Positions 1 to 9,224 of a stretch of DNA of 64,000 nucleotides are shown here, one piece after another. The stretch's first letter is position 1, and each line of letters opens with the position of its first letter. The translations under genes were made by a program, and so were the position numbers. This stretch comes from Entophlyctis helioformis (Eukaryota; Chytridiomycota; Chytridiomycetes; Chytridiales; Chytriomycetaceae), in assembly GCA_025526915.1 (NCBI GenBank), contig JAHLKH010000027.1:124001-188000 (forward strand), in the 5' to 3' direction. A model generated the notes under the pieces. That model did no database searches and had not been told where the DNA came from. It saw nothing but the letters and a program-made list of their open reading frames with translations.

Positions 1-294
1 TCATTCTTCCTGCCTACACATCGCTGCGACGCTTGAGCGCAATCGTCGTGATGGTCTGCCCAACCACGCCGCCAAACTTGAACACGGGATACTTGACACG
101 GCCGGCAAACTCAAAGCGCGACTCGAACCTTGCCACCAGCTCCGGCTCGGTCCAGTTGCACGACGTGATCAGCAGCACGCCACCGGCCCGCAGCATCAGC
201 GCCACAGTGTCCACGTACACTGCCGTTGGATGGCGCGCTGACTCGTCGGTCGCCGTGAGCGATATGGCGTCGTATGTGCCCTTGTCGAGCGCAA
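1..294 (-). pseudogene. Truncated inverted copy of the EFM4 3' end
   Basis: This stretch is the reverse complement of 32380-32673 with only three differences that I can find (at 86, 263 and 269). It carries the last 93 codons of the EFM4-type methyltransferase, ending at a stop at 14-16, plus the first bases after the stop. Homology stops abruptly at 294/295; the SAM-binding half of the enzyme is absent and the next gene (RTT106) ends at 389, so no room remains for the missing exons. All three differences are synonymous third-position changes (Val-Pro, Ile and Asp codons). It is therefore a 3' fragment without its catalytic core, best called a pseudogene or a duplication or assembly remnant. 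The match runs to the window edge, so its true left limit is unknown. Confidence 0.85.
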
Positions 295-388
295 CAGTGC
301 CTAGCACTAGTGTGAGCCAGATGGTGCAGTTGAGATCCCATGTCCAATACTGCTTATCAGAAAAATAGATTCATTACGCCATACCAAC

Positions 389-2517
389 TCACATATCCAA
401 GAGGTCGTCAAGCGGGATCGAGTCGCCCAGCCCCAGATCATCGGCATCGCCGTCATCCAACATGAAGCTGGCCGACGCGCTTGGTGTCGCAGTCGCGCCA
501 GCAAGCCCCAACGCAGCCTGCGACGACCGCAGCGGAGGCGTCATGGCGTCTTCCGCCTCGTCATCACCACCGTCCTCGTCTTCGCCATCGTCATTGGCAG
601 CGTCGTTGGCGTCATGAGACACCACGAGCCCGCTCGGCAGTGTATCTGCGTCGCCTTGTTCGTCACCGTCGACCGTATCTTGCATGTCGTCCAAATCAAC
701 ATCCATGCCTTGATCCGTGTCGCCTTCTGCCTCTTCCAGATCTTCTTCGTCGGCAGTGTCCTCTTCCTCTTCCTCGTACTCGTTCTCGCCGTCGTCTTCG
801 TCTTCGTCTTCGTCATCATCATCGTCGTCATTGCCAAGGTCGACTTCGATGTCCTCGTCATCCCTCAATGCAGAGGGCTGCGTGGCCGTCTTTCCAGTCT
901 TGAGCCGGCTCTGCCGTGCTTGCTCGATCGCAGCAAGCTGCTTTGCCATTGCCGACCGTCCGGCTGCGGCTGCCCCATCAGCACGCCGCTTGACGCTCGC
1001 AATCTTGTCGCGCGCCGAGCCACCATCGCCCTCATCGTCACTCGACGGCCGCCGCTTCTTGCTTGGCCTGACTTTGCCTTCCGTCTGCGCTTCAGTCTCA
1101 TTGTCTTCGTCATCCTCGTCGCCATCACTTCCAGACCCAACCGACACGGATGCAGACGACGGATTCGAGTCCGTCTCGTGCTCAGAATCGTACTCTTCGG
1201 CAAGATCCTCGTCGTCATGGCCGCCTTCGGACGAGCCGTCCGAGCCCTCGAAATCCGCATCCTCGTCATCATCCTCATCAAAACATGGCTGCCCAGTCTG
1301 CCGCCACCGCTTTCCCGAGCCTTGGCGTCGACGCTGTTGCCTGTCTCCAGCCCGCCACCGCCACCGCCTGTCTTGCCGCTCTTTCCATGACCGGCATTCT
1401 TGGCCATCTTGGACGCAGCCATTGCCTTGCTTGCCCACTGGATGTACGCCGTGACACCCGTCAGCTCCTTGAGATCGATCATCTCAAACACCGTGACGAC
1501 ACCGCCGCTACACGTGACCTCGAGGTTGAACGTGTGGCCGGTCGCACCCGAGACGCGCATCGACACCAGATCCTCCTCGACCCCAAAGAAGAGCGTGGGT
1601 TTCTTGAACCCAAAGAAAATGCCAATGTCCAGGAGGTAGAGCGCTCCTTCCTTGGCCTTGACATGGCACGACACGTGTGCATGCGGGAAGGCTTTGGATG
1701 CTGCCAAAGCAGGCGTGAACGGCCTGGACGCCGATGTGGATGCGGAAGGGTGCGACACCGAGATGCCGAGCGACGGCGGCAGGCTCGCATTGATGTCGGC
1801 AATAAGCGAGCCGACGATCGAGGTGTGGGCAGTCGTGGAAAGCGTGCCCGATGCAGCAGATGCGGATGGCCGCCATGTACACAGACTCGTCTTGTCGTCA
1901 ATGCCAAAGACGAGCATGGAGTACTGGTTCTGCGCGGCAGCAGCAGCCGGCTCGGACACGGATGCGGACTTGAAGATCCAGACAAAGGAGTAGTGCGGCT
2001 TTGGACGATCGGGCGTGGGCAGGCACAGGACGTGGGCGAGCGACGACAAGAGTTCTGTCGAGTGCAGCGACCACGGCAGCGCCAAGTCGGACGGCGAGAT
2101 GGCAGCCGCAGCGACAGCCGCAGGCGGCTTGGGGCCGGAGAAGACGGCGACGTGCGACGGCGTCAGGGCCAGATGCAGCTTCTTGCGCAGGGGGCTGACA
2201 AACGGCAGGTCGATGAGCACCAGGGCCAGGCTGTCGAGCGACGGGTCTGCGCCAGTGGAGGCGGGAGCAGCCGATGCCGTTGGTGCCGCTGGTGCCGTTG
2301 GTGCAGACGCATTCTCGGACAAGGCCGACACAGACGCCGACGCCGACGCCGATGAGTGCGTGTGCAAGTACCTGAGCAGGTCGAGCACGACGGGCTGGCT
2401 GGCGGGATGGGCGGCAAACAGCGACTCGACACGCAGACGCAGCGGGTCCGGCAGACGCAGCACGAGCGACTGCGCCAGGGCGGCCTCGTCGGCGGCAGCA
2501 GCCGTCATGGTCGTCAT
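389..2517 (-). CDS. RTT106: Rtt106-type histone H3-H4 chaperone with long acidic tail
   Basis: Rtt106 binds H3-H4 acetylated on H3K56 and delivers it for replication-coupled nucleosome assembly and silencing. An N-terminal helical part (residues 1-55) is followed by a first PH fold (about 95-260, with PTPDRPKPHYSFVW) and a second (about 290-390, with AKEGALYLLDIGIFFGFKKP), the family signature. After about residue 410 comes a roughly 290-residue Asp/Glu-rich tail with basic islands (SKKRRP) ending LGDSIPLDDLLDM. The body and the tail lie in two frames: the frame changes near 1280-1345 with no credible intron. One extra T in the T4 run at 1280-1283 (coding strand) would join them as GSHVFDEDDDED. 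The start is the first Met after the low-complexity leader; 85 bp separate it from the divergent GTPase. Family identity is firm; the tail is much longer than in yeast. Confidence 0.85.
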
Positions 2518-2602
2518 GTCGTGCAGGCGTCGTGGGTTGAACGAGCGCGTTCGAGGGGGGGGCAAGTTGACCAACAGACGGACAAGAAGACCGACGAGCA
2601 GA

Positions 2603-3773
2603 ATGGCAGCAAGCGGCTCGTGGTTCGGGTCGGGCAGCCGCTCGCAGCCGCCGCAGCCGCAGACGCACGGCCAGCCAGACACGCACAGTACGCTGCTCTT
2701 GCCACACGCATGCAGCCGAACGCCGGCTCACGCTCTGCCCGCTGACAGTCCGCATCCTGCTCGTGGGCGACGCCGGCGTCGGCAAGACCAGTCTGGCGCA
2801 TCTGCTGGCCACGGGCGACCCGCTGGCCGAACCCCCGTCGCGCACGCACGGCGTCTCGCTCAGCGTGCGCCATGGCCTCCATCCGCGCTCGCACGCCCCG
2901 TACACGGTGCAGTATGTCGACGTGGGCGGCAGGTGCAGGCATCCGGCCTCGCGGCGGCCGTTCTACGCGGCTGTCGACGGCGTGCTGCTTGTCCATGACA
3001 CGTCCAATCCGGTCACGCTGAGCCGGCTGCGCGAGTGGCGCTGCGATGTCCTGGACGGCCTTGCGTACCATGCCGAGCAGCAAGAGACGATGGGAGGCAG
3101 CGGCGGCAGTGGCGGTCGACGCAGTGATCCGAGTCGCATTCCCATGATGGTTGTTGGCACGAAAACGGATGTTGGCTTGCTGTCTGGCAGCAGCCGTCGC
3201 GAGGTGGGCTGGGCAACAGGAACATCCCGGCTGGGCGGGATACTGGGCAGACTGGCAGCTGCCGTGTCGCGGATATGGGCGACAAACGAGTACGACGCAG
3301 TCGATCTCGACAAGGACGACGACAGGCCGCACAGACGAGGAAGCCTGCTGTTTGGGCGATTGGCGCATGTGCAGGACGTGGCAGACGAGTTTGGACTGCA
3401 GTCGATCCGTCTGGTACGTTGGTCGGACGTCTGTTGCATGCCGTTGGCCGGCGGTGTCTGGTGGCAAGCGGGTGCTAACGCGCAGCACACACAGTCGACG
3501 CAGTTCATTACCGAAAACACATCAGCAGCGATTGACGCGTTCATCCACCAAGTCATGGACGCCAAGACGCGGCCGTCCTTTCACGCAGATCCCTATGCGC
3601 AGCACCACCATCAGCACTATCCACAGCAGCACGACAGAGAGCCTGCGCACGCACAAGCAGCATCGATACACGGCATCGATGTCGGCACACCATACCACCA
3701 GCCCTCCTTCACATCACCTACGCTCAGCATGCGCACCTCAACATCCAGCCGCTCACACCAGCCGACACACTAA
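2603..3773 (+). CDS. RABL3: RABL3-like small GTPase
   Basis: Predicted exons 2603-2687, 2749-3413 and 3495-3773 give 342 residues in one frame. The P-loop is GDAGVGKTS, followed by a G3-like VDVGG and a G4-like GTKTD motif. The insert between G3 and G4 and the LVHD segment are typical of RABL3 and Rab-like proteins rather than classical Rabs. Exon 1 was inferred because the conserved strand RILLVGD starts right after a CTGACAG acceptor and the upstream frame is otherwise closed; the exon 1 junction makes Ile. Intron 2 has a GCTAAC branch site and could end at 3485 instead of 3494, both in frame. The tail is His- and Ser-rich and ends without a prenylation CaaX box, as expected for RABL3. Likely role is trafficking or small-GTPase chaperoning; the precise role in fungi is not known to me. 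Confidence 0.75.
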
Positions 3774-3830
3774 TATACCACATCCACCGATCCATCCTCA
3801 CAGTCATGCTTCCATTCATTCCATGCCAGA

Positions 3831-6191
3831 CTACAACCACTGTAGCTCTTTCTTGAGTGCACGGCTCTGAGGAGTCGCGCCGAGATCAAACACGGGGAGC
3901 GGATGTGCCTCGGTGTTGAACACATAGTCTGTGAGCGGGACATGGCTCTCGTCCGCAAACAGCAGGTAAAAGTACTTGAGCGTCTCGCCCACGAAAAACG
4001 TCTCCATCTTGTCGCGGTACTCTGGCGGCACCTGCCGCACATCGCTCTGCGAGGCCGTTGTGTCGGTGTCAGTGTCAGTGTCAGTGAGTGCCGTCTGGCT
4101 TCGAGGCATACACACACAAACCAGCACACGGGCGGGGGAGTGGGGACTCACCAGAGACGAGTAACCGCCTTCCTCGATGCGACACCACCGCTCAAACGCG
4201 CGAAAGATCTTCCATCCCCATTCGCGGTACACGCGCTTGCCCGTGATGCGGTACATGACAAACAACGACTCGACCGTCTCTGGCCGCAGCAGGTTGTGGC
4301 CGTCCATTGTATGGATGGAAAAGTCCTGCTCGTGCGTGAAGTGGGGGATGCGGCCCACGCGCGCATCCGTCTCGGCCTCGTCGTCGGCTGGCACGGCATT
4401 CGTGGTGGGCGTGTACGGCCGCACAATGGTTTCGGCAACACGGTCTGGCGTGCCGAGATCGAGCGTCTGCTGGTGGTACGCAAGGATATCCGTGAGCGGG
4501 CCCTGCTGGTCGCGTTGGGCCAGGCCGCCACCGGCAGCTGGGGGAGGTGCCCGCGCGGCCAGCTTGGTATCGGCGGCATTCCAAAACACAATCTCGGGTG
4601 CAAGGCCTGTGACGGTCTGGTGGTACATTTCGAAACAGGAGCGCGTGAGCTCTTCAGCGAGGTCGAGGTCCATGCGGTCGCGGACAGGCATGCGCTTGCG
4701 CTCCTCACGGGACACGCGTTTGCCATGCGTCGCGCCAATGGCGAGTGTCCCGGGCAGGAAACAGACAAGGTGGTCCATTTTAGACGAGAGAGGCCCAGAG
4801 AGACCGGCAACGCGTTCGCCAACATAGAGCAGCTCGTTGGGCTTGGAGACGCCTAGGAGATGCTTGCGGATGCCGTTGACCGACTGGCGGTACGCTTCCA
4901 AGTAGGCCGTCTCTGTCTTGTTGGTCTGCAGCCACTGCTTGGCCAAGTACTCTGTTCCACGTGCGGGCGGGAGAGTCAGCCAATGGTGCGATCGTGCCGC
5001 ACAGAGACAAGGAAGTGCCACTTGCCATAGTAGCTGTCGCCACGACTGCCAAGTCGGATCTCGGACGTCATGAACGAGCCCGTCTCGGGCGAGACAAAGA
5101 TGGGCACGAGCCCATCGACAGCCTTTTGATCAAACACCTTGGCCATGGCGCGCTGCACCGCGTTCCAGTACTTGGCATTGCCAGTGACCATGGTCAGGTA
5201 CTTGAACTCGAGCTGCAGCGTGGTGGCCTCGGCAATGCTGCTGGCGCCGCCCATCTGCGTCGACGGCAGCGCACGCCGCTCCTTCAGGTTGACGGACGCG
5301 TAAGGAATGCCCGTCGGCGAGTCGAACGCGACCATGAGGCGATCAGCAAGGTCGACGGCCTTGTCCAGCAGCACCTTGTCGCCCGACAGATGGTGGGCAG
5401 ACAGCAGGCCGCCCAGCACGCGGATCGTCACCTCGAACACGTTGCAGTCGCAGCTCTGGGCAAGGTCGAGATGGGAAGCGACCCAGTCGCGCGCTTCGTT
5501 GAAGATGCTGCGGTCGCCGAGGATCCAGGCCGTGTCGAGCGCATCGACGATCGTCAGGCCAAGGCCAAACCAGTTGGATCCTTTGCGGGAGATGGGGAGC
5601 AGCTCGTCAAAGCCCCAGGCGTGTGCCTTGTAGCCTTTCCAGGCGTGCTGCAGAGCGCCAACGACCCGCTTGGACCGCGCTTGCCAGAGCCTGGATTCCT
5701 GCGTCTTGGGCCGCTTCTTGTCGGGGATGTTGAAGTTGAAGTCTTTGGCGAGATCGATGGTGTCGTCGTCTGCCTCCGAGGCCGACACTGGGCCGTCCTT
5801 GGTGTCTGGATCTGTGTCTGCCTGTGCTTTGGTGTTGTTGTTTGGGTTGCTGTTGTGCAGGTGCAGGCGTATCTGCCGGCCGTTGCTGGCCAGCGAGCGG
5901 CTGGCGGTTGTTGCCGGCGCTGGGAGCAACGACGCTGTCGGGTATCGGGACGGGCGGCGGGGACGATGCGTTGAGCGCCGCAGAGGCAGCAGCGAGCCTG
6001 TTGCGCCCAGCGGCAGTCATGGCAGCCGCAGCAGCGTCCTGCGACTGGCGCATGCGCACCTCGGCGCCTTTGGGCATGAGCAGCACGAGCTGCACCAGCG
6101 CCAACAGCACGAGCACAGATATGAAGAGCAGGCCGGCGTTGGAGAAGTGGCGGCCGACGAGCCTGCGCAGCGACGGGCACGCTCGGAACAT
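3831..6191 (-). CDS. MNS1: ER mannosyl-oligosaccharide 1,2-alpha-mannosidase (GH47)
   Basis: Trims Man9GlcNAc2 to Man8 on glycoproteins in the ER. A type II anchor follows a basic cap (MFRACPSLRRLVGR, then a hydrophobic stretch about residues 18-41). The catalytic domain shows SNWFGLGLTIVDALDT, RVLGGLLSAHHL, LGSRGDSYYEYL, RPETVESLFVMYR and the FNTEAHP tail motif that carries the calcium-binding Thr, so all family landmarks are present. Exons are 5026-6191, 4152-4951 and 3831-4046. The first intron (4952-5025) starts GCAAGT, a GC-AG intron fixed by the invariant GDSYYEYL junction. The second (4047-4151) holds a TGTCAG repeat. In the stem region (about 5850-5930) the frame changes inside low-complexity sequence without a clear intron; I treat this as an indel. 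Roughly 726 residues. Confidence 0.88.
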
Positions 6192-6464
6192 TCTGTGTCT
6201 GTGGTTGTTGGTGTAGGTGTGTCTGTGGTTGAAGGTGTCTGGGCAGTGTCCGTCCAACTACTGGAAAAGCGAGGCAAACTACTGGCAAAACCTCAAAAAC
6301 CAACCAAGGCTCATTGATGGTGTTATTGTGCGGGGATGTCGGGCAGGACAGGACAGGACAGGGCAGGACAGGAAAGGGCAGGCCAGTCCAGTGATGCAAG
6401 TGGCTGGCCGTTGCTGCTGCTGCTGGTTGCTGCTGCTGCTGGTTGCTGCTGCTGCTGCTGCTGC

Positions 6465-7107
6465 TTATGGCGACTGGTGGAACTCGAGGCTCTTGAGGTG
6501 CTCGAGGCGGGCCTTGAGCTTGGCCTTTTCGTCGGCGGGCATGTACCTGTCGCAGGGCAGCGCAGTGCAGCCGTGTCAGTGGTGCTGCCTGCACAGACGA
6601 ATATTGCAGCGCAGCGTGCGTTTGCTGTGCTGCCCGTCTGCGTCCGTGTGCGTCTGTCTGCTCGCGGCAGCATCTGCCGTGCCCACACGAACAAAAGACG
6701 ATGACAAGAGCGCCATGGCTGGCTTGGCTGCTGGCTTGGCTGCTGGGTGCTGCTGGTTGCTGCTGGCCTGTCCGTGGGTAGACACACCTCACGCAACCTA
6801 CACAGACACACACACACACACACACACACAGACAGAGAGGGAGGCCAGACACTTACGGGGTCCACAGGAAGTACCACAGGAAACCAATCCAGCCGGCAAT
6901 GGGGTAGAGCAGACGGTACTGGTACTTGGTGTACACACGGTCGTACACCTCGCCGAGCGTCGTCTCGCCGGTGATGCCCTTGACGTTGGGCACGACGGCA
7001 CGGACGGCCGCCGAGAGCGTCGCCGACGTCGACGAGTTGCGCACGGTCGCAGCACGGCCGGTGGCAGCGGCACGGCGGGCAAAGGGAGTCAGGTAGCGGC
7101 CGATCAT
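6465..7107 (-). CDS. Small mitochondrial-type single-pass membrane protein
   Basis: Two exons (6857-7107, 6465-6546) encode 110 residues. The N-terminus is Arg/Ser/Ala-rich and lacks acids (starts MIGRYLTPFARRAAATGRAA), as in a mitochondrial presequence. One hydrophobic helix follows (LLYPIAGWIGFLWYFLW), then a charged helical end (DEKAKLKARLEHLKSLEFHQ). The architecture matches small inner-membrane subunits of respiratory complexes, but I cannot name the family. The 310-nt intron (6547-6856) contains a CA repeat and many CTG steps; its junction codon makes Pro and the frame closes. The gene is divergent from the MscL gene with 113 bp between start codons. Confidence 0.6.
6806..6832. repeat. 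CA dinucleotide repeat in intron
   Basis: About 13 CA units lie in the single intron of the small mitochondrial-type gene, close to its donor site. On the transcript this reads as a TG repeat. Confidence 0.9.
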
Positions 7108-7220
7108 TGTGTTGCTGGTGGGAAAGGCAATTCGGCTCTCGCAGTGACTCGAGCCGCGCAAATCCTCAGGAGTGTTGAGGCTTTGTGAATGCGCGGAATT
7201 GCTGCTGCTGCTGCCCACAG

Positions 7221-7403
7221 ATGGACCAACAACAACAACCTCAACAACAGCAGCAACAGCAGAAACCAGAAGGAGTGCGTCTGGCTCGCACGTCGTCGCT
7301 GTCATCGCTCGTCAGTCTTGTCCCGCCGCCCGTCATCCACACCTATTCCCGCTGGCGAGAATTCAAGCAGTTCATCATCCAGGTATCCTCGCTGGCTCGC
7401 CCA

Positions 7404-7440
<37 letters not shown>

Positions 7441-8287
7441 GTCTTTATCTTTCTCTTACTCGCTCACTAGCCCGCCTGCCAAGCCTCTCTTCTCCACCCT
7501 TGCCATCTCTGACACACGTGCATGACAGACGCGCGTTCTCGAGACTGGTGTTGGTGTCATTATTGGCCGCGCGTTCCAGGACATGGTGCGCAGTTTTGTC
7601 AATGACATGCTCGTCCCGCCGCTCGCTCTCCTCATGGTACGTCCAACCTTTCCGTCTTGCTGTTGGGTGAATGTGGCTGCAGAGAGGCAAGGTGAACATG
7701 CGGTGACGGTGCGCGGCCATGTGGCAGGGCGATCGCGTTGTCAACCTGTTTCTGCTCATCCGACGCGGACGGTCGGGACGGGTGCCGCAGAGCGTCGAGG
7801 AAGCGGCTGGAGACGGGGCGATCACGGTCAACTATGGCCGGTTCCTGCACCAGGTGCTCAACTTTTTCACAGTGGGATGCGCCGTGTTTTATCTCCTGCG
7901 AGGTACGTGACGCAATAGCGGCTGTGCGTAGGTGTGTGGAGACGGACTGAAAGGCTGTTGCTGGTTGCAGTGGTCAAGGCGTTCTTCAAATGGCGGATTG
8001 ACATGCCGCAGGATAAACGCACATGTCCGCACTGTCTGTCCGAGATCCCTGTGCAAGCGGGCAGGTAACGCACGCGCAGACAAACAGATCGTGTGCAGCA
8101 TCACACGGGGTCTTGGCACACTGACACACCACGCAGATGCGCGTACTGTACACAGGTTCTACCGCCGCTGGACCACAGCGCATCCGACGCTGCGCACGTG
8201 GATCGCAGCTTGATAACAGCACCCAGCACACCAGTTACGCCATGGACGCCGCTGCTCCCCACATCGCTCGCAAGCCATGACAAATAA
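7221..8287 (+). CDS. mscL: MscL-type large-conductance mechanosensitive channel with C-terminal zinc ribbon
   Basis: Five exons (7221-7382, 7529-7636, 7728-7902, 7971-8064, 8137-8287) give 229 residues with all junctions in frame. After a Gln-rich start, SRWREFKQFIIQTRVLETGVG is the amphipathic S1 helix and start of TM1; VGVIIGRAFQDMVRSFVNDM is the family signature; PPLALLM ends TM1. A short loop (GDRVVNL, then AITVNYG) leads to TM2 (FLHQVLNFFTVGCAVFYLL). The tail holds CPHC-x10-CAYC, a zinc ribbon like those on several MscL homologues, and a Ser/Thr/Pro end. Such channels open under membrane tension and release osmolytes. In a eukaryote the location (plasma membrane or organelle) cannot be told from this sequence. 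Intron presence rules out bacterial contamination. Confidence 0.9.
7401..7437. repeat. CA dinucleotide repeat in MscL intron 1
   Basis: An almost pure CA run of about 17 units lies just after the donor of the first MscL intron. Confidence 0.9.
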
Positions 8288-8330
8288 AAGCACAAGGCAC
8301 AATGTACAGCCGTCTATTGGCTCGTATCGG

Positions 8331-9206
8331 TCAGAGATGCGTGTTGAGCCAGCCGATTGTCCGCAGAAGCGCATCATCGCGCGCATGTTGGACAACGGCA
8401 TCTTCCTCGCGTCCACGCACCGCAAACCCATGCGTCACGCCCTTGTACTCGACGACCTCGACAACACCACCAGTAGCTGAGCCAGAGCCTGCGCCAGTGC
8501 CAGTGCCAGTGCCCAGTTTCCGCAGGCTCTTGACAGACACGACCGGATCGTCCACCGCCGCAATCACAAGACCAGGCACAGCGATGCCGGCCGTATCGGC
8601 AGGCACGTCCATGCCGGACGGGTGCGCGGCAACAAAACACCGGATCGCAGTGTCCGCAACAGCGAGTTGCGCCGCCTTGAATGCGTAGCGGCCGCCCCAG
8701 CAGTACCCGACGACGCCAACACGGTCAGCAGCATAGTCGCGCTTGATGTCGCGCAGCACGGCAGTCAGGAGCGGCATCGTGACGGCCGGTCCGTGGCGGC
8801 CGAGAAACTTGAGCGTGGCTGGCAGGGAGGCGACGATCTTGAGGCCCTGGACGAGCGAGGCCGACACGGTCGGCGTGGCCGCCCACAGCGCATCGATGGC
8901 CGGCGTGGACGCCAGCCGGTCGCCTTGGAAGAGGTCTGGCATGAACACATGGCTGCCCGTCTCGCTCGCCATGGCATCGCACAGCAGCCGGCTGTTGGCC
9001 AGCTCGAATGAGTAGCCGTCGTGCACCACGAGCACGGCCTTGCTGCTTGCTGGTGCACCGGCCACAGCGGACAGCGGTGGCGGCGGGGCGGCGTAGTACG
9101 TGGGCAGCCCGCCCAGCTGGACAACGGTGCCCGCCGGTACACCCGTCCAGATGTGTCCCTCGGCGCAATGTGCACAGTGCGCCGTCTGCTTCTGATCGCC
9201 AGCCAT
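8331..9206 (-). CDS. Dienelactone hydrolase family protein
   Basis: A single exon of 291 residues. The alpha/beta-hydrolase core shows the nucleophile elbow GYCWGG with catalytic Cys, the segment AVDDPVV around the expected Asp, and THGFAVRG with the catalytic His, the Cys-Asp-His triad of this family. The start HCAHCAEGHIWTG resembles the CC-x-G opening of fungal AIM2-like hydrolases. An in-frame stop (9225-9227) sits just upstream of the start at 9206, so no fusion with the preceding gene is possible. Substrate unknown; yeast relatives are uncharacterised cytosolic hydrolases. It starts only about 20 bp after the likely end of the myotubularin gene on the same strand. Confidence 0.88.
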   Translation of the reverse strand: MAGDQKQTAHCAHCAEGHIWTGVPAGTVVQLGGLPTYYAAPPPPLSAVAGAPASSKAVLVVHDGYSFELANSRLLCDAMASETGSHVFMPDLFQGDRLASTPAIDALWAATPTVSASLVQGLKIVASLPATLKFLGRHGPAVTMPLLTAVLRDIKRDYAADRVGVVGYCWGGRYAFKAAQLAVADTAIRCFVAAHPSGMDVPADTAGIAVPGLVIAAVDDPVVSVKSLRKLGTGTGTGAGSGSATGGVVEVVEYKGVTHGFAVRGREEDAVVQHARDDALLRTIGWLNTHL

Positions 9207-9224
9207 GCAAAACTTAGCCAAGTT

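Noticed and set aside
614..1390. 258-codon very hydrophobic open frame on the plus strand (Phe/Val/Ile runs)
   Set aside because: It is the antisense of the GAC/GAG-rich acidic tail of RTT106; reversed Asp/Glu codons always give Val/Phe/Leu runs, so the apparent membrane protein is a shadow.
8765..9221. Fusion of myotubularin with the dienelactone hydrolase
   Set aside because: The hydrolase frame has its own upstream stop at 9225-9227, and the open myotubularin frame there is antiparallel in codon usage to the hydrolase frame. A single-base error explains it better.
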